Shown here piece by piece: positions 1 to 10,152 of a stretch of 64,000 bases of DNA. The stretch spans positions 372,001 through 436,000 of the forward strand of contig NZ_CP095376.1 in assembly GCF_023008405.1 (NCBI RefSeq). Reading direction: 5' to 3'. The notes beneath the pieces were generated by a model that saw only the letters and a program-made list of their open reading frames with translations, ran no database searches and was not told where the DNA came from. Positions within the stretch are counted from its first letter, which is position 1. Each line of letters starts with the position of its first letter. Made by a program: the position numbers and the translations under genes. The DNA comes from Amycolatopsis sp. FBCC-B4732. GTDB taxonomy: Bacteria; Actinomycetota; Actinomycetes; Mycobacteriales; Pseudonocardiaceae.

Positions 1-548
1 CGCAGCAGCCCGCCGATCTTGTCGGCCCGCTCGAAGACCACGACGCTGTGGCCCGCGCGCGTGAGCTGCTGCGCCGCGGCGAGTCCCGACGGGCCGGAGC
101 CCACGACCGCGACCTTCTTGCCGGTCTTCACCGCGGGCACTTCCGGCGTGATCCAGCCCTCTTCGAAGGCGCGGTCGACGATGGAGATCTCGACGCGCTT
201 GATCGTCACCGGGTCGTCGTTGATGCCGAGCACGCACGCGGTTTCGCACGGCGCCGGGCACAGCGTGCCGGTGAACTCCGGGAAGTTGTTCGTCGCGTGC
301 AGCCGCTCGATGGCCTGGCGCCAGTCGTCCCGCCACACCAGCGTGTTCCACTCGGGGATGAGGTTCCCGAGCGGGCAGCCCTGGTGGCAGAACGGGATGC
401 CGCAGTCCATGCAGCGGCCGGCCTGCTTCTCCAGCTTCGTCGACGCGAAGTCTTCGTAGACCTCGCGCCAGTCCATCAGCCGGAGGTCGACCGGACGGCG
501 CTTCGGCTCTTCGCGGGTGGTGGTCAGAAAGCCCTTGGGGTCAGCCAT
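1..548 (-). CDS. gltD: Glutamate synthase small (beta) subunit, 5' part only
   Basis: Electron-transfer subunit of NADPH-dependent glutamate synthase. It takes electrons from NADPH through FAD and 4Fe-4S clusters to the large subunit. The gene runs off the left edge, so only about 182 N-terminal codons are present. Visible are the two cysteine clusters of the family ([14 protein letters not shown], then CPAPCETAC) and the start of the FAD-binding Rossmann fold ([12 protein letters not shown]). The ATG overlaps the gltB stop by 8 bp (541-548), so the two are translationally coupled. Identification is secure; the C-terminal NADPH domain is outside the window. Confidence 0.96.
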   Translation of the reverse strand, partial: MADPKGFLTTTREEPKRRPVDLRLMDWREVYEDFASTKLEKQAGRCMDCGIPFCHQGCPLGNLIPEWNTLVWRDDWRQAIERLHATNNFPEFTGTLCPAPCETACVLGINDDPVTIKRVEISIVDRAFEEGWITPEVPAVKTGKKVAVVGSGPSGLAAAQQLTRAGHSVVVFERADKIGGLL

Positions 549-3500
549 GTGCGGCCTCCATGATCGCCTCGTTCACGTCGCGCCCGTCGCGCTCGGCCTG
601 CACCTGGGCGGCGAGCACGCGCTTGTAGTCCTTCGGCATGACCTTCCCGAAGCGGTCGACGCCCGCGTCCCAGTCGGCCAGCAGTTCCCGCGCGACGGCG
701 GATTCCGTTTCGTCGTAGTGCTTTTCCAGCGTTTCGCGCAGGAAGTCCGCGTCCTCGGAGTCGAGCGGGTCGAGGTCGACCATCTCCGGGTTGACGCGGT
801 GCGCGGGCAGGTCGAGCACGTAGGCGATGCCGCCGGACATGCCGGCCGCGAAGTTCCGCCCGATCGGGCCGAGCACGACCATCCGGCCGCCGGTCATGTA
901 CTCGCCGCCGTGGTCGCCGACGCCTTCGACGACGGCCAGCGCGCCGGAGTTGCGCACGCAGAACCGCTCGCCGACCTTGCCGCGGATGAAGATCTCGCCG
1001 CTCGTGGCGCCGTAGGCGATCACGTTGCCGGCGATGATCTGCTCTTCGGCGACGTAGCTGGCTTCCTTCGGCGGCCGCACGATCAGCCGGCCGCCGGAGA
1101 GGCCCTTGCCGACGTAGTCGTTGCCGTCGCCGATCAGCCGCAGCGTGATGCCCTTCGGCACGAACGCGCCGAACGACTGGCCCGCCGTCCCGGTGAAGGT
1201 GACGTCGATGGTGTCGTCGGGCAGGCCTTCGCCGCCCCACCGCTTGGTCAGCTCGGAGCCGAGCATGGTGCCGACGGTCCGGTTCACGTTGCGCACCGGC
1301 AGTTCCAGCCGCACCTTGTCACCGGAGTTCAGCGCGCCTTCGGCCAGCTGGATCAGCGTGTTGTCGAGCGCCTTCTCCAGCCCGTGGTCCTGCCGCGTCT
1401 GCTGCAGGCGCAGCCCGGCCGGGGCCAGCTCGGGCACGTGGAAGATCGGCGACAGGTCCAGCCCGGCCGCCTTCCAGTGCTCGACGGCCTTGCGCTTGTC
1501 GAGGAACTCGGCGTGCCCGACCGCCTCGGCGATCGACCGGAAACCGAGCTCCGCCAGGTACTCGCGCACTTCCTGGGCGATGAACTCGAAGAAGTTGACG
1601 ACGTATTCGGCCTTGCCGCTGAACTTCTCGCGCAGCTTCGGGTTCTGTGTCGCGACGCCCACCGGGCACGTGTCGAGGTGGCAGACGCGCATCATGATGC
1701 AGCCCGACACCACCAGCGGCGCGGTCGCGAAGCCGAACTCCTCGGCGCCGAGCAGCGCCGCGACAATCACGTCGCGGCCGGTCTTGAGCTGGCCGTCGGT
1801 CTGCACGACGATCCGGTCGCGCAGCCGGTTGGCCAGCAGCGTCTGCTGCGTCTCGGCCAGGCCGAGCTCCCACGGGCCACCGGCGTGCTTGATGGACGAC
1901 AGCGGCGACGCGCCCGTCCCGCCGTCGTGACCCGAGATGAGCACGACGTCCGCGTGCGCCTTGGACACGCCCGCCGCGACCGTGCCGACGCCGACCTCGG
2001 ACACGAGCTTCACGTGGATGCGCGCGTTCGGGTTGGCGTTCTTGAGGTCGTGGATCAGCTGCGCCAGGTCCTCGATCGAGTAGATGTCGTGGTGCGGCGG
2101 CGGTGAGATGAGGCCGACGCCCGGCGTCGAGAACCGCGTCTTCGCGATCCACGGGTACACCTTCGCGCCGGGCAACTGCCCGCCCTCGCCGGGCTTCGCG
2201 CCCTGCGCCATCTTGATCTGGATGTCGTCGGCGTTGACGAGGTACTCGCTCGTGACGCCGAACCGGCCGGACGCGACCTGCTTCACGGCGCTGCGGCGCT
2301 CCGGGTCGTACAGCCGCTCCGCGTCTTCGCCGCCCTCACCGGTATTCGACTTGCCGCCGAGGCGGTTCATCGCGATGGCGAGGGTCTGGTGCATCTCCAT
2401 CGAAATCGAGCCGTAGGAGATGGCGCCGGTGGCGAACCGCTTGACGATCTCCGAGACCGGTTCGACCTCCTCGATCGGCACCGGCGCGCGCTTGCCGTAC
2501 TTGAAGTCGAACAGCCCGCGCAGCGTCAGCAGCTTCTCGGCCTGGTCGTCGACGGACTTCGTGTACTCCTTGAAGATCTCGTACTTGCCGGACCGGGTGG
2601 AGTGCTGCAGCTTGAAGACCGTCTGCGGGTTGAACAGGTGCGGCTCGCCCTCGCGGCGCCACTGGTAGTCCGCGCCGGTTTCGAGCTCGCGGTGCGCCGC
2701 CCGGACGCCGTCGGCCGGGAAGGCGTAGTTGTGCCGCTTCGCGACCTCTTCGGCGAGGGTTTCGAAGCCGACACCGCCGAGGCGGGACGTCGTGCCGGTG
2801 AAGCAGTTGTCGATGACCTCGTCGCCGAGCCCGATCGCCTCGAAGATCTGCGCGCCGGTGTAGGACGCGACGGTCGAGACACCCATCTTCGACATCGTCT
2901 TGCGGACGCCCTTGCCGAGCGCCTTGATCAGGTTCTGCGTGGCTTCCTTCGGCGTCACGCCGGGGATCAGGCCCTGGCGGGCCATCTCTTCGACGGTCGC
3001 CATCGCCAGGTACGGGTTCACCGCGGCGACGCCGTAGCCGATGAGCAGCGCGATGTGGTGCACCTCGCGCGCGTCGCCGGCCTCGACGATGAGGCCGACC
3101 TGCGTGCGCGTCTTCTCACGGACGAGGTGGTGGTGCACCGCGCCGGTCAGCAGCAGCGACGGGATCGGCGCGTGGTCCTCGTCGACCCCGCGGTCGGACA
3201 GCACGATCAGCCGCGCGCCGTCCTCGATCGCCTCGGACACCTCGGCGCGGATCTCGTCGAGGCGCTTGACCAGCGCCTCGCCGCCGCCGTGGACGTTGTA
3301 GCGGCCGAGCACGGTGACCGCCTGGAACTCCGGCAGGTCGCCGTCGTCGTTGACGTGCACCAGCTTCGCGAGCTGGTCGTTGTCGAGCACCGGGAAGGGC
3401 AGCACGATCCGGCGGCAGCTGGCGGCGGTGCCGACGAGCAGGTTCGGCTCGGCGCCGATCTGCGTGCCGAGCGCGGTCACGAGCTCCTCGCGGATGGCGT

Positions 3501-5112
3501 CCAGGGGCGGGTTCGTCACCTGGGCGAAGAGCTGGATGAAGTAGTCGAACAGCAGCCGCGGCCGGCTCGACAGCGTCGCGATGGGCGAGTCGTTGCCCAT
3601 CGAGCCGATCGGTTCCGCGCCGGTGCGGGCCATCGGCTCGAGGATGGCGTCGAGCTCCTCCTCGGTGTAGCCGAACGCCTGCTGGCGGCGCACGAGCGCG
3701 GCGTGCAGCGGGACCTCGCGGTCGCGCTCGGGCAGGTCCTCGAGGTTGAGCAGCCCGGCCTCGACCCACTCGTCGTACGGGTGCTCGGTGGCCAGCTGGG
3801 TCTTGATCTCTTCGTCCTCGATGATCCGGCCCTCGGCGGTGTCCACGAGGAACATCCGGCCGGGTTCGAGGCGTCCCTTCCGGACGATCGTCGCCGGGTC
3901 GAGGTCGAGCACGCCGACTTCGGAGGCCAGCACGACGAGGCCGTCGTCGGTCACCCAGTAGCGGCCGGGACGCAGGCCGTTGCGGTCCAGGACCGCGCCG
4001 ATCTGGCTGCCGTCGGTGAAGGCGACCAGCGCCGGGCCGTCCCACGGCTCCATCAGCGTCGAGTGGAACTCGTAGAAGGCGCGCCGGGCCGGGTCCATCT
4101 CCTGGTGGTTCTCCCAGGCCTCCGGGATCATCATCAGGACCGAGTGCGGCAGCGAGCGGCCACCGAGGTGGAGCAGCTCGAGCACCTCGTCGAAGGACGC
4201 CGAGTCGCTGGCGCCGCGGGTGATCACCGGGTAGATCCGCTTGAGGTCGCCCGGGACCAGGTCGGTCTCGAGCAGCGCCTCGCGGGCGTCCATCCAGTTG
4301 CGGTTGCCGCGCAGGGTGTTGATCTCGCCGTTGTGCGCGACGTACCGGTACGGGTGCGCCAGCGGCCACGACGGGAAGGTGTTGGTGGAGAAGCGGGAGT
4401 GCACCAGGCCGATGGCGCTGGTGACGCGCTCGTCGGTGAGGTCGGCGAAGAAGCGCTCGACCTGCGGCTCGGTGAGCATTCCTTTGTAGACGATCGTGCG
4501 CGAGGACAGCGACGGGAAGTAGACGTCGTCCTCGACGAGCTCGTGCTCGGCGCGCTTGCGGACGCAGAAGGCGCTGCGCTCGATGTGCAGCGGGTCCGAA
4601 TGCTCCGGCTTCGGGCGGCGCGCGGCGAGGAACAGCTGCGTGAAGTGCGGCATGGTCTCGGCGGCGGTCGGCCCGCAGTGCTCGGTGTGCACCGGCAGCT
4701 CTCGCCAGCCGAGGACGCGCATGTCCTCTTCGGCGGCGATGCGCTCGATGGTCGTCATGGCCCGGCCGCGGCGTTTTTCGTCCTGCGGCAGGAAAGCGGT
4801 GCCGACGGCGTAGGTGCCCGGCTCGGGCAGCTCGAAGTCCACGACTTCGCGGTAGAACTCGTCCGGGACCTGGATGAGCAGGCCCGCGCCGTCCCCGGTG
4901 TCCGGTTCGGCTCCCCGCGCCCCTCGGTGTTCCAGGTTGCGCAACGCGACCAGGGCTTTGGCGACGATCGCGTGATCGCGCCGCCCGGTCAGGTCGGCGA
5001 CGAAGGCGACACCGCAGGCGTCGTGTTCGTAGTCGCTCCGGTAGAGGCCCTCGGCCTCGGCGTTGCTGAACTGCTCCCCGAACGGGGGCAGGGAATTGGC
5101 ACGGTGGGTCAC
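541..5112 (-). CDS. gltB: Glutamate synthase large (alpha) subunit
   Basis: Catalytic subunit of GOGAT (1523 aa): glutamine + 2-oxoglutarate + reductant gives two glutamates, the main nitrogen-assimilation step with glutamine synthetase. The N-terminal glutaminase has its nucleophile at Cys33 (DACGVAF), so a 32-residue propeptide should be removed. The FMN synthase domain lies in the second half, followed near residues 1135-1150 by the 3Fe-4S cysteines ([16 protein letters not shown]), and the C-terminal beta-helix carries GGxxGEYMTGG repeats. The start is GTG, chosen because GGGAGG lies about 10 nt upstream and the protein aligns with the family from this residue. It precedes gltD in an operon. 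A long open frame on the opposite strand is a GC-bias shadow. Confidence 0.98.
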   Translation of the reverse strand: MTHRANSLPPFGEQFSNAEAEGLYRSDYEHDACGVAFVADLTGRRDHAIVAKALVALRNLEHRGARGAEPDTGDGAGLLIQVPDEFYREVVDFELPEPGTYAVGTAFLPQDEKRRGRAMTTIERIAAEEDMRVLGWRELPVHTEHCGPTAAETMPHFTQLFLAARRPKPEHSDPLHIERSAFCVRKRAEHELVEDDVYFPSLSSRTIVYKGMLTEPQVERFFADLTDERVTSAIGLVHSRFSTNTFPSWPLAHPYRYVAHNGEINTLRGNRNWMDAREALLETDLVPGDLKRIYPVITRGASDSASFDEVLELLHLGGRSLPHSVLMMIPEAWENHQEMDPARRAFYEFHSTLMEPWDGPALVAFTDGSQIGAVLDRNGLRPGRYWVTDDGLVVLASEVGVLDLDPATIVRKGRLEPGRMFLVDTAEGRIIEDEEIKTQLATEHPYDEWVEAGLLNLEDLPERDREVPLHAALVRRQQAFGYTEEELDAILEPMARTGAEPIGSMGNDSPIATLSSRPRLLFDYFIQLFAQVTNPPLDAIREELVTALGTQIGAEPNLLVGTAASCRRIVLPFPVLDNDQLAKLVHVNDDGDLPEFQAVTVLGRYNVHGGGEALVKRLDEIRAEVSEAIEDGARLIVLSDRGVDEDHAPIPSLLLTGAVHHHLVREKTRTQVGLIVEAGDAREVHHIALLIGYGVAAVNPYLAMATVEEMARQGLIPGVTPKEATQNLIKALGKGVRKTMSKMGVSTVASYTGAQIFEAIGLGDEVIDNCFTGTTSRLGGVGFETLAEEVAKRHNYAFPADGVRAAHRELETGADYQWRREGEPHLFNPQTVFKLQHSTRSGKYEIFKEYTKSVDDQAEKLLTLRGLFDFKYGKRAPVPIEEVEPVSEIVKRFATGAISYGSISMEMHQTLAIAMNRLGGKSNTGEGGEDAERLYDPERRSAVKQVASGRFGVTSEYLVNADDIQIKMAQGAKPGEGGQLPGAKVYPWIAKTRFSTPGVGLISPPPHHDIYSIEDLAQLIHDLKNANPNARIHVKLVSEVGVGTVAAGVSKAHADVVLISGHDGGTGASPLSSIKHAGGPWELGLAETQQTLLANRLRDRIVVQTDGQLKTGRDVIVAALLGAEEFGFATAPLVVSGCIMMRVCHLDTCPVGVATQNPKLREKFSGKAEYVVNFFEFIAQEVREYLAELGFRSIAEAVGHAEFLDKRKAVEHWKAAGLDLSPIFHVPELAPAGLRLQQTRQDHGLEKALDNTLIQLAEGALNSGDKVRLELPVRNVNRTVGTMLGSELTKRWGGEGLPDDTIDVTFTGTAGQSFGAFVPKGITLRLIGDGNDYVGKGLSGGRLIVRPPKEASYVAEEQIIAGNVIAYGATSGEIFIRGKVGERFCVRNSGALAVVEGVGDHGGEYMTGGRMVVLGPIGRNFAAGMSGGIAYVLDLPAHRVNPEMVDLDPLDSEDADFLRETLEKHYDETESAVARELLADWDAGVDRFGKVMPKDYKRVLAAQVQAERDGRDVNEAIMEAAHG

Positions 5113-5642
5113 GGCTGGCCGCCTCCCAAGGCGTTGGCGCGACCGGTACTCACTCCATCGTGTGGTTCGAGCTGAACCGGTTAACGAAGTGGTCCGGGAC
5201 CGCGATGGTCAGTCGAGAACAGTTGCTGTTGTCGAAGTGCAAGATGCCGCGAAGCGTCGGCCGAGCTCCGATGCTCGGAAACCGGACGCGGGTCATCTGG
5301 GAGGCCGCACAGCGCTGGGCAGCCGAACGTGTCGGTCCTGCGAGCGCGCACGACGGACCACTGTGGTGGGGGTCAGCCGAGCGCGCGGTGTTACTCCCGG
5401 GTTCGCCGGGTCTTATGACGATAGTGTGAATTCGCTGTTATCGACATACGTCGTTGCCCCCGGGTGGGAAATGCCACGCTTGCGTTGACGCGCCAGGGGG
5501 TAGTCCCATATGTCGGTCTGTCCCTCCCGATTGCTGGTGCGGCTGGCCGCTGACCTGCGGAAACGTCTGTCCCAAGTGGTCTGGGGCACGTGCCGGCGCG
5601 TCGTGGCGGGGTGGGAAGCTGGGGACATGGCGGACTCGGCCG
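5113..5642. other. 530 bp divergent intergenic region between gltB and the IMPACT gene
   Basis: No convincing gene lies here; short open frames on both strands lack ribosome-binding sites and family signatures. The region must hold the divergent promoters of gltBD (leftward) and the IMPACT gene (rightward). An 8 bp palindrome AACCGGTT sits about 60 bp upstream of gltB, but no operator can be assigned to it. The composition around 5400-5470 (TTATGACGATAGTGTGAATT) is noticeably more AT-rich than its surroundings, as expected of a promoter region. Confidence 0.5.
5485..5513 (+). promoter_or_regulatory. Possible sigma-70-type promoter of the IMPACT gene
   Basis: TTGACG (5485-5490), a 17 bp spacer and ATATGT (5508-5513) resemble a housekeeping promoter pointing to the gene at 5643. 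The -35 match is good and the -10 is weak. The implied leader is about 120 nt. This is inferred from pattern only. Confidence 0.3.
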
Positions 5643-6275
5643 ATGACTGATCGTTATCTCTCCGTGGCTCGATCCGGGGTCCACGAGATCGAGATCAAGC
5701 GCTCCCGGTTCCTCTGCGCGCTCGCCCCGGCGACGTCGGAGGAGGTCGCGCGCGAGTTCATCGCGGGCCGCCGTCGCGCCGAACCGGGCGCGCGACACCA
5801 CTGCCACGCGTTCGTTTTGGGGCCGGACGGGCGAACCCAGCGCTCCAGCGACGACGGCGAACCGGCCGGTACCGCGGGCACGCCGATGCTGGAAGTGCTG
5901 CGCCGCCGCGAGGTCACGGACACGGTCGCGGTGGTGACCCGCTACTTCGGCGGCGTGCTGCTGGGCGCGGGCGGACTGATCCGCGCGTACGGACAGTCCG
6001 TTTCGGAGGCACTGGAAGTTGTTGGTGTACTAGAACACCGGCGTCTCGCACGGGTGGAAGTGGCGGTGAGCTACGACCGCGCGGGCCGGCTGGAGAACGA
6101 CTTGCGCGCGTCGCCGTACTTGCTCCACGCGACGCGGTTCGACGAGAAGGCGCGGTTCGAGATCGGCTTGGCGCCGGGGGAGGCGCCGGCGTTCGAGAGC
6201 TGGCTGGCCGATCTGACGAACGGCGAGGCGTCGACGACGCAGCTCGGCGACCACTGGGTGACCCGGGGTTCCTGA
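5643..6275 (+). CDS. IMPACT/YigZ family protein
   Basis: A 210 aa member of the YigZ/IMPACT (UPF0029) family, cytosolic proteins related to the eukaryotic GCN2 inhibitor IMPACT. The bacterial function is not settled. Family motifs visible are HHCHAFVLG, SSDDGEPAGTAG and the glycine-rich VTRYFGGVLLGAGGLIRAY. The C-terminal part fits the family's EF-G-IV-like domain. An in-frame upstream ATG at 5454 would add 63 residues rich in Cys and Trp that are not family-like, so the ATG at 5643 (MTDRYLSVARSG) was chosen. The gene is single, divergent from gltB. Confidence 0.9.
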   Translation: MTDRYLSVARSGVHEIEIKRSRFLCALAPATSEEVAREFIAGRRRAEPGARHHCHAFVLGPDGRTQRSSDDGEPAGTAGTPMLEVLRRREVTDTVAVVTRYFGGVLLGAGGLIRAYGQSVSEALEVVGVLEHRRLARVEVAVSYDRAGRLENDLRASPYLLHATRFDEKARFEIGLAPGEAPAFESWLADLTNGEASTTQLGDHWVTRGS

Positions 6276-6309
6276 GGCGCCGCCGGGCGCGTGCCCGGCT
6301 TGGGCGAGG

Positions 6310-6512
6310 GTCGCGAATGGGTCATCCGCGACTTCGTGTCCGGCTGGTTGGTGGCGGCGGTGCCGCGGGGGTCGGCGGCCGCTGGGGTTGGCGAGTGCCC
6401 GCCGGGCGCGTGCTCGGGAGCGTGGGCGCCGCCGGGCGTGTGCTGGGCTTGGGTGAGGGGTCGCGAATGGGTCATCGGCGGCGTCGGTGGTCCCGAACGA
6501 GTCATTCGCGAC
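6310..6512. repeat. Three degenerate copies of an interspersed palindrome
   Basis: Copy 1 (near 6310-6332) reads GTCGCGAATG-GGT-CATCCGCGAC, a near-perfect inverted repeat with one mismatch. Copy 2 (near 6459-6481) shares its left arm but has a decayed right arm. Copy 3 (near 6488-6512) is GGTCCCGAACGA-g-TCATTCGCGACC with two mismatched pairs. The shared consensus looks like GGTCGCGAATGA on one arm. They sit between genes, like REP or MITE-type elements, and resemble in layout, though not in sequence, the palindromes in the tandem repeats at 47919-48361. Confidence 0.55.
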
Positions 6513-6683
6513 CTCGCGCCCGTCCGGGTGGCACTGGTGGTGCCGACAACCACCGGGTGATCCACCGCGGCCGCGTGGTCCGGTCCGGAACCGCTTGGCG
6601 CGCAACGAACTTTCGGTGCTTCCGCCGACCCGCCTTCCCGTGGCACCATGTCGTGCCACCGAGTTCCGGTACCACTTCGATCC

Positions 6684-6750
6684 CCTGAACGTTGTCAGCG
6701 CGGCGCATGCCGAGCTGACAACGTTGTCACCACGCCCGACAACGTTGTCG
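6684..6750. promoter_or_regulatory. LacI-type operator cluster upstream of the GH92 gene
   Basis: Two perfect 14 bp palindromes, TGACAACGTTGTCA (6716-6729) and CGACAACGTTGTCG (6737-6750), and one half-conserved site with the same AACGTTGTCA half (centre near 6690). Centres are 32 and 21 bp apart, about three and two helical turns, so all would face the same side of the DNA. The AACGTT-centred form is typical of LacI-family regulators of sugar utilisation. The last site ends 37 bp before the mannosidase start codon. No LacI gene is in the window. Confidence 0.65.
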
Positions 6751-6787
6751 CCCGGCGGAAAGCGTGCGGCAAGGAGAGGAAGGGTCC

Positions 6788-9499
6788 ATGTCCAGACCAC
6801 TCTCGAGGCTGTCCAGACGGCTGCGCGCGGCCGTGCTCGCCGCGGCCGTCGTGGGGGCGGGGGTCGTCGCGACCCCGGCCCACGCCGCGACGCTGGCCCT
6901 TACGCAGTACGTGAATCCCTTCATCGGCACCGACAACAGCAACTCGCCCAACCCCGTGCCGGGCGGGGCCGGCGGCAGCACCTACCCCGGGGCCACCGTG
7001 CCGTTCGGGATGGTGCAGTTCAGCCCGGACACCCCGACCGCGTCGCCGTCCGGGTACCGCTACAGCGACACCGGCATCGAAGAATTCAGCCTGACCCACT
7101 TCAACGGCGCCGGCTGCCCCAACAACGAAGACCTCGGCCTGCTGCCGATCACCGGCGCCATCGGGACTTCGCCGGGCACCGGCTGGACCGGGTACGCGGG
7201 GCGCTACACCAAGGCGAACGAATCGGCCGCGCCCGGCTACTACAAGAACAAGCTCGACAACTACAACACGACCGTCGAGCTTTCCGCGACCAAGCGGTCC
7301 GGCTCGATGAAGCTGACCTACCCGAACACGACGTCCGCGCGGCTGCTGGTCAACACCGGCCGCAGCGCCACCGGCAACCGGAACGGGTCCATCAGCATCA
7401 GCGGCAGCCAGCTCACCGGTGCGGTGACCGGCGGGGGGTTCTGCGGTTCCTCGAAGACGTACCAGATCTTCTACGTGATCCAGTTCGACCGCGCGCCCAG
7501 CGGGTTCGGCACCTGGCTCGGCGGCACGGTGAGCGCCGGTTCCGCGAGCACCAGCGGCACGAACTCGGGCGGCTACGTCACTTTCGACACCTCGAGCAAC
7601 GCCACCGTGCAGGCGAAGGTCGGTATTTCGTTCGTCAGCCTGGCCAACGCGCAGGCGAACCTCGCCGCCGAGAGCCCCGGCTTCGACTTCGCCGGCGTGC
7701 GGTCGGCGGCCGACACGAGCTGGAACACCATCCTCAATCGCGTCCAGGTGACCGGCGGCGCGGCCGCGGACCTGCAGAAGTTCTACACGGCGCTATACCA
7801 CGTGTTCCAGAACCCGAACACCGCCAGCGACACCAACGGCCAGTACCGCGGGTTCGACCAGGCGGTCCACACCGCGTCGCACACCGTCTACCAGAACTAC
7901 TCCGGCTGGGACATCTACCGGTCGTGGGCCGCGCTGATCGGGCTGGTCGCGCCGAACGAAGCCAGCGACATCGCGAAGTCGATGGTGCTGGACGGCCAGC
8001 AGGGCGGCCTGCTGCCCAAGTGGTCGCACAACAACAACGAGCACTTCGTGATGACCGGCGACCCCGGGCCGATCGTCGTCGGCAGCATGTACGCCTTCGG
8101 CGTCCGCGGCTTCGACACGTCGGCGGCGCTCACGCTGATGGACAAAAGCTCCAACGGCGGAACCGCGCAGGGGCAGGCGATCCGCGGCCGGGAAAGCGGC
8201 TACCTCAGCCGGCACTACATCACCGAAGACCCTTCGGACTCGCTCGAATACTCGGCGTCCGACTTCGCGATCGCGCAATTCGCGAAGTCCGTCGGTGACA
8301 CCGCGAAGTACACCACCTACATGCAGCGCGCCCAGTGGTGGCAGAACGTGTTCGGCACCGATTCCGGCTACATCCAGCCGCGCGGCACCACCGGCACGTG
8401 GGCGTGGCCGGTCGTGCCGTCGAGCAACAGCGGCTACACCGAAGGCAACCCGTCGCAGTACACGTGGATGGTGCCCTACAACTACCAGGGGCTGATCAAC
8501 CTGATGGGCGGCACCAAGACCGCCGTCCAGCGGCTCGACCACCACTTCACCCAGCTCAACGGCGGCCTCACCCAGCCGTACTTCTACATCGGCAACGAGC
8601 CCGAGCACGGCGTGCCGTGGGCGTACAACTACGCGGCCCACCCGCAGGGCACCAGTTCGGCGGTGCGGCGCGTGATGAACGAGTCGTTCACCACCGGTGC
8701 GGGCGGCGAGCCCGGCAACGACGACCTCGGCGCCACGTCGGCGTGGTACGTCTTCGCCGCGCTGGGCATGTACCCGGCGACGCCGGGTGCGGACGTCCTG
8801 GCGCTGCACGGGCCGCTGTTCCCGTCGGTCTCGATCGTCCGCCCGAGCGGCACGATCCAGATCACCGGCACCGGCGCGGGCCAGGGCGCGCAGTACGTGC
8901 AGAACCTGAGCGTCAACGGGACTTCGACGACCAGGTCGTGGATCCGCTACGGCGACATCGCGGGCGCGTCGACGCTGAACTACACGATGGGCTCGTCGCC
9001 GAGCGGCTGGGGCACGGGCACCGCGGACGTCCCGCCGTCGTACAACGACGGGTTCACGCCGCCGCCTGCCGCACCGGATCTCGGCACGAACCTGGCGCAG
9101 GGCAAGGCGGCCACGGGCTCGGCGACGTGCAACTCGGCCGAGAGCGCGGACAAGGCCGTCGACGGCAGCCTGGCGGACAACAGCAAGTTCTGCAGCACCG
9201 CGGCGACGAAGTTCCTCCAGGTCGACCTCGGGTCGGCGCAGAACGTGTCCTCGTTCGTGGTCGACCACGCCGGCCTCGGCGGGGAGACGACGGGCTGGAA
9301 CACCGGTGCGTTCACGATCCAGACGTCGACCGACGGCTCGACGTGGACGACGGTCGCGAACGTGTCCGGTTCGCGCGCCAGCCGCACGTACCACCCGATC
9401 ACGACGCGCTCGGCCCGGTACGTGAAGCTGAACATCACCACGCCCGCCAACGACGGCAACGGCGCGGCGCGGATCTACGAGTTCGAGGTCTACCGCTGA
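6788..9499 (+). CDS. Secreted GH92 alpha-mannosidase with C-terminal F5/8-type carbohydrate-binding domain
   Basis: A 903 aa exported glycoside hydrolase of family 92, calcium-dependent exo-alpha-mannosidases acting on mannan and N-glycan mannose. Residues 1-33 are a Sec signal peptide ending AHA. The catalytic part begins with the family signature YVNPFIGTDN and PGATVPFGMVQ. It carries GNEPEHGVPW near residue 601 and GNDDLGATSAWYVFAALGMYP near 642, which hold the acid and base region. From about residue 767 to the end is a discoidin/F5-8 (CBM32-like) domain. Start chosen at MSRPLSRL, just after GAGGAAGGG; an earlier in-frame ATG adds only eight residues. Three LacI-type sites upstream suggest sugar-controlled expression. 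Confidence 0.93.
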   Translation: MSRPLSRLSRRLRAAVLAAAVVGAGVVATPAHAATLALTQYVNPFIGTDNSNSPNPVPGGAGGSTYPGATVPFGMVQFSPDTPTASPSGYRYSDTGIEEFSLTHFNGAGCPNNEDLGLLPITGAIGTSPGTGWTGYAGRYTKANESAAPGYYKNKLDNYNTTVELSATKRSGSMKLTYPNTTSARLLVNTGRSATGNRNGSISISGSQLTGAVTGGGFCGSSKTYQIFYVIQFDRAPSGFGTWLGGTVSAGSASTSGTNSGGYVTFDTSSNATVQAKVGISFVSLANAQANLAAESPGFDFAGVRSAADTSWNTILNRVQVTGGAAADLQKFYTALYHVFQNPNTASDTNGQYRGFDQAVHTASHTVYQNYSGWDIYRSWAALIGLVAPNEASDIAKSMVLDGQQGGLLPKWSHNNNEHFVMTGDPGPIVVGSMYAFGVRGFDTSAALTLMDKSSNGGTAQGQAIRGRESGYLSRHYITEDPSDSLEYSASDFAIAQFAKSVGDTAKYTTYMQRAQWWQNVFGTDSGYIQPRGTTGTWAWPVVPSSNSGYTEGNPSQYTWMVPYNYQGLINLMGGTKTAVQRLDHHFTQLNGGLTQPYFYIGNEPEHGVPWAYNYAAHPQGTSSAVRRVMNESFTTGAGGEPGNDDLGATSAWYVFAALGMYPATPGADVLALHGPLFPSVSIVRPSGTIQITGTGAGQGAQYVQNLSVNGTSTTRSWIRYGDIAGASTLNYTMGSSPSGWGTGTADVPPSYNDGFTPPPAAPDLGTNLAQGKAATGSATCNSAESADKAVDGSLADNSKFCSTAATKFLQVDLGSAQNVSSFVVDHAGLGGETTGWNTGAFTIQTSTDGSTWTTVANVSGSRASRTYHPITTRSARYVKLNITTPANDGNGAARIYEFEVYR

Positions 9500-9503
9500 C
9501 CCC

Positions 9504-9555
9504 CCGGTCGTGAGTGTTCAGGGCGGTTCCAACCGTCCTGAACACTCACGACCGG
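9504..9555. terminator. Long bidirectional hairpin between convergent genes
   Basis: A 52 bp palindrome, symmetric about 9529/9530, with 25 of 26 positions Watson-Crick paired and one G-T. The outer arm begins CCGGTCGTGAGTGTTCAGG. It starts 4 bp after the GH92 stop and contains the stop codon of the leftward GNAT gene, so it can end both transcripts. No T-run follows, as is common in actinomycetes. Such elements look like members of a dispersed palindrome family rather than single-use terminators. Confidence 0.75.
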
Positions 9556-10112
9556 CTGGACCACTGCTCTCGGGTGATGGCGTACTCGACTTCGCCGTGC
9601 TCGCTGCCCGGGGCGCGCTCGTGCTCGGGGAACTCCTCGAAGTACGTGCGGACGAACGTCATCCCCAGTTTCTCCATCACGCGCCGCGACCGCTGGTTCA
9701 CCGTCATGGTGAACGCCGTCACGCGGGTGACCCCCAGTTCGGTGAACCCCTTCGCGAGCAGTGCCGCTGAGCCTTCGGTGCCGTAGCCCCGCCCCCAGGC
9801 CTTGCGGTGCAGCCGGTACCCCAGCTCCGGCGCGTCGGGCGGGTCCTGCGGACGCGGGCGGAAATGGAACCACCCCAGGAAATCGCCGGTCCGCTTCTCG
9901 ATGGCCGCCCAGAACCCGTAACCGGGGAAACGCTCGTAGTAACCGAGGAACGCGGGGAGATCGAGGGTGACGATCTCCGTGCGGTCGGCCGGCAGGCCCC
10001 CATTGAGGTACTTCATCACTTCCGCGTCGTCGTAGAGCTCGAAGAGCGCGTCCGCGTCGTTCTCGGTGAACCGGCGGAGGATCAGCCGCTCGGTTTCGAG
10101 GAATACGTGCAT
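9546..10112 (-). CDS. GNAT acetyltransferase, RimJ/RimL type
   Basis: A 188 aa GCN5-related N-acetyltransferase. The opening FLETERLILRRFTENDADALFELYDD is the typical first strand and helix of the RimJ/RimL-like subgroup. AWGRGYGTEGSAALLAKGF is the acetyl-CoA pyrophosphate-binding loop (motif A, RGxGT), and NQRSRRVMEKLGM is motif B. The acceptor substrate cannot be told; relatives acetylate protein N-termini, amino acids or drugs. It is a single gene whose stop codon lies inside the shared hairpin with GH92. Confidence 0.9.
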   Translation of the reverse strand: MHVFLETERLILRRFTENDADALFELYDDAEVMKYLNGGLPADRTEIVTLDLPAFLGYYERFPGYGFWAAIEKRTGDFLGWFHFRPRPQDPPDAPELGYRLHRKAWGRGYGTEGSAALLAKGFTELGVTRVTAFTMTVNQRSRRVMEKLGMTFVRTYFEEFPEHERAPGSEHGEVEYAITREQWSSRS

Positions 10113-10152
10113 CGGGTGATGCTGGCAGTGACCCCAGTGCGTGGCAACGAAA

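Larger units (their letters stand above)
6276..6787. other. 512 bp intergenic region with interspersed palindromes and operators
   Basis: No gene is supported; the frames that cross it are low-complexity. From 6311 to 6512 there are three degenerate copies of a palindrome related to GGTCGCGAATGA/TCATTCGCGACC, listed separately. From 6684 on there are LacI-type sites for the mannosidase gene. The sequence between is Gly/Ala-coding-like GC-rich spacer with no visible function. Confidence 0.6.

Noticed and set aside
2389..5175. 928-codon frame antisense to gltB
   Set aside because: Same codon-bias shadow; no ribosome-binding site or domain signature.
5413..5628. 71-codon minus-strand frame upstream of gltB
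   Set aside because: No ribosome-binding site, Arg/Thr-rich random composition; lies in a promoter region.
6487..8298. 603-codon frame across the 6.5 kb intergenic region and GH92
   Set aside because: Out of frame with GH92, which has signal peptide and family motifs; composition is an Arg-rich shadow.
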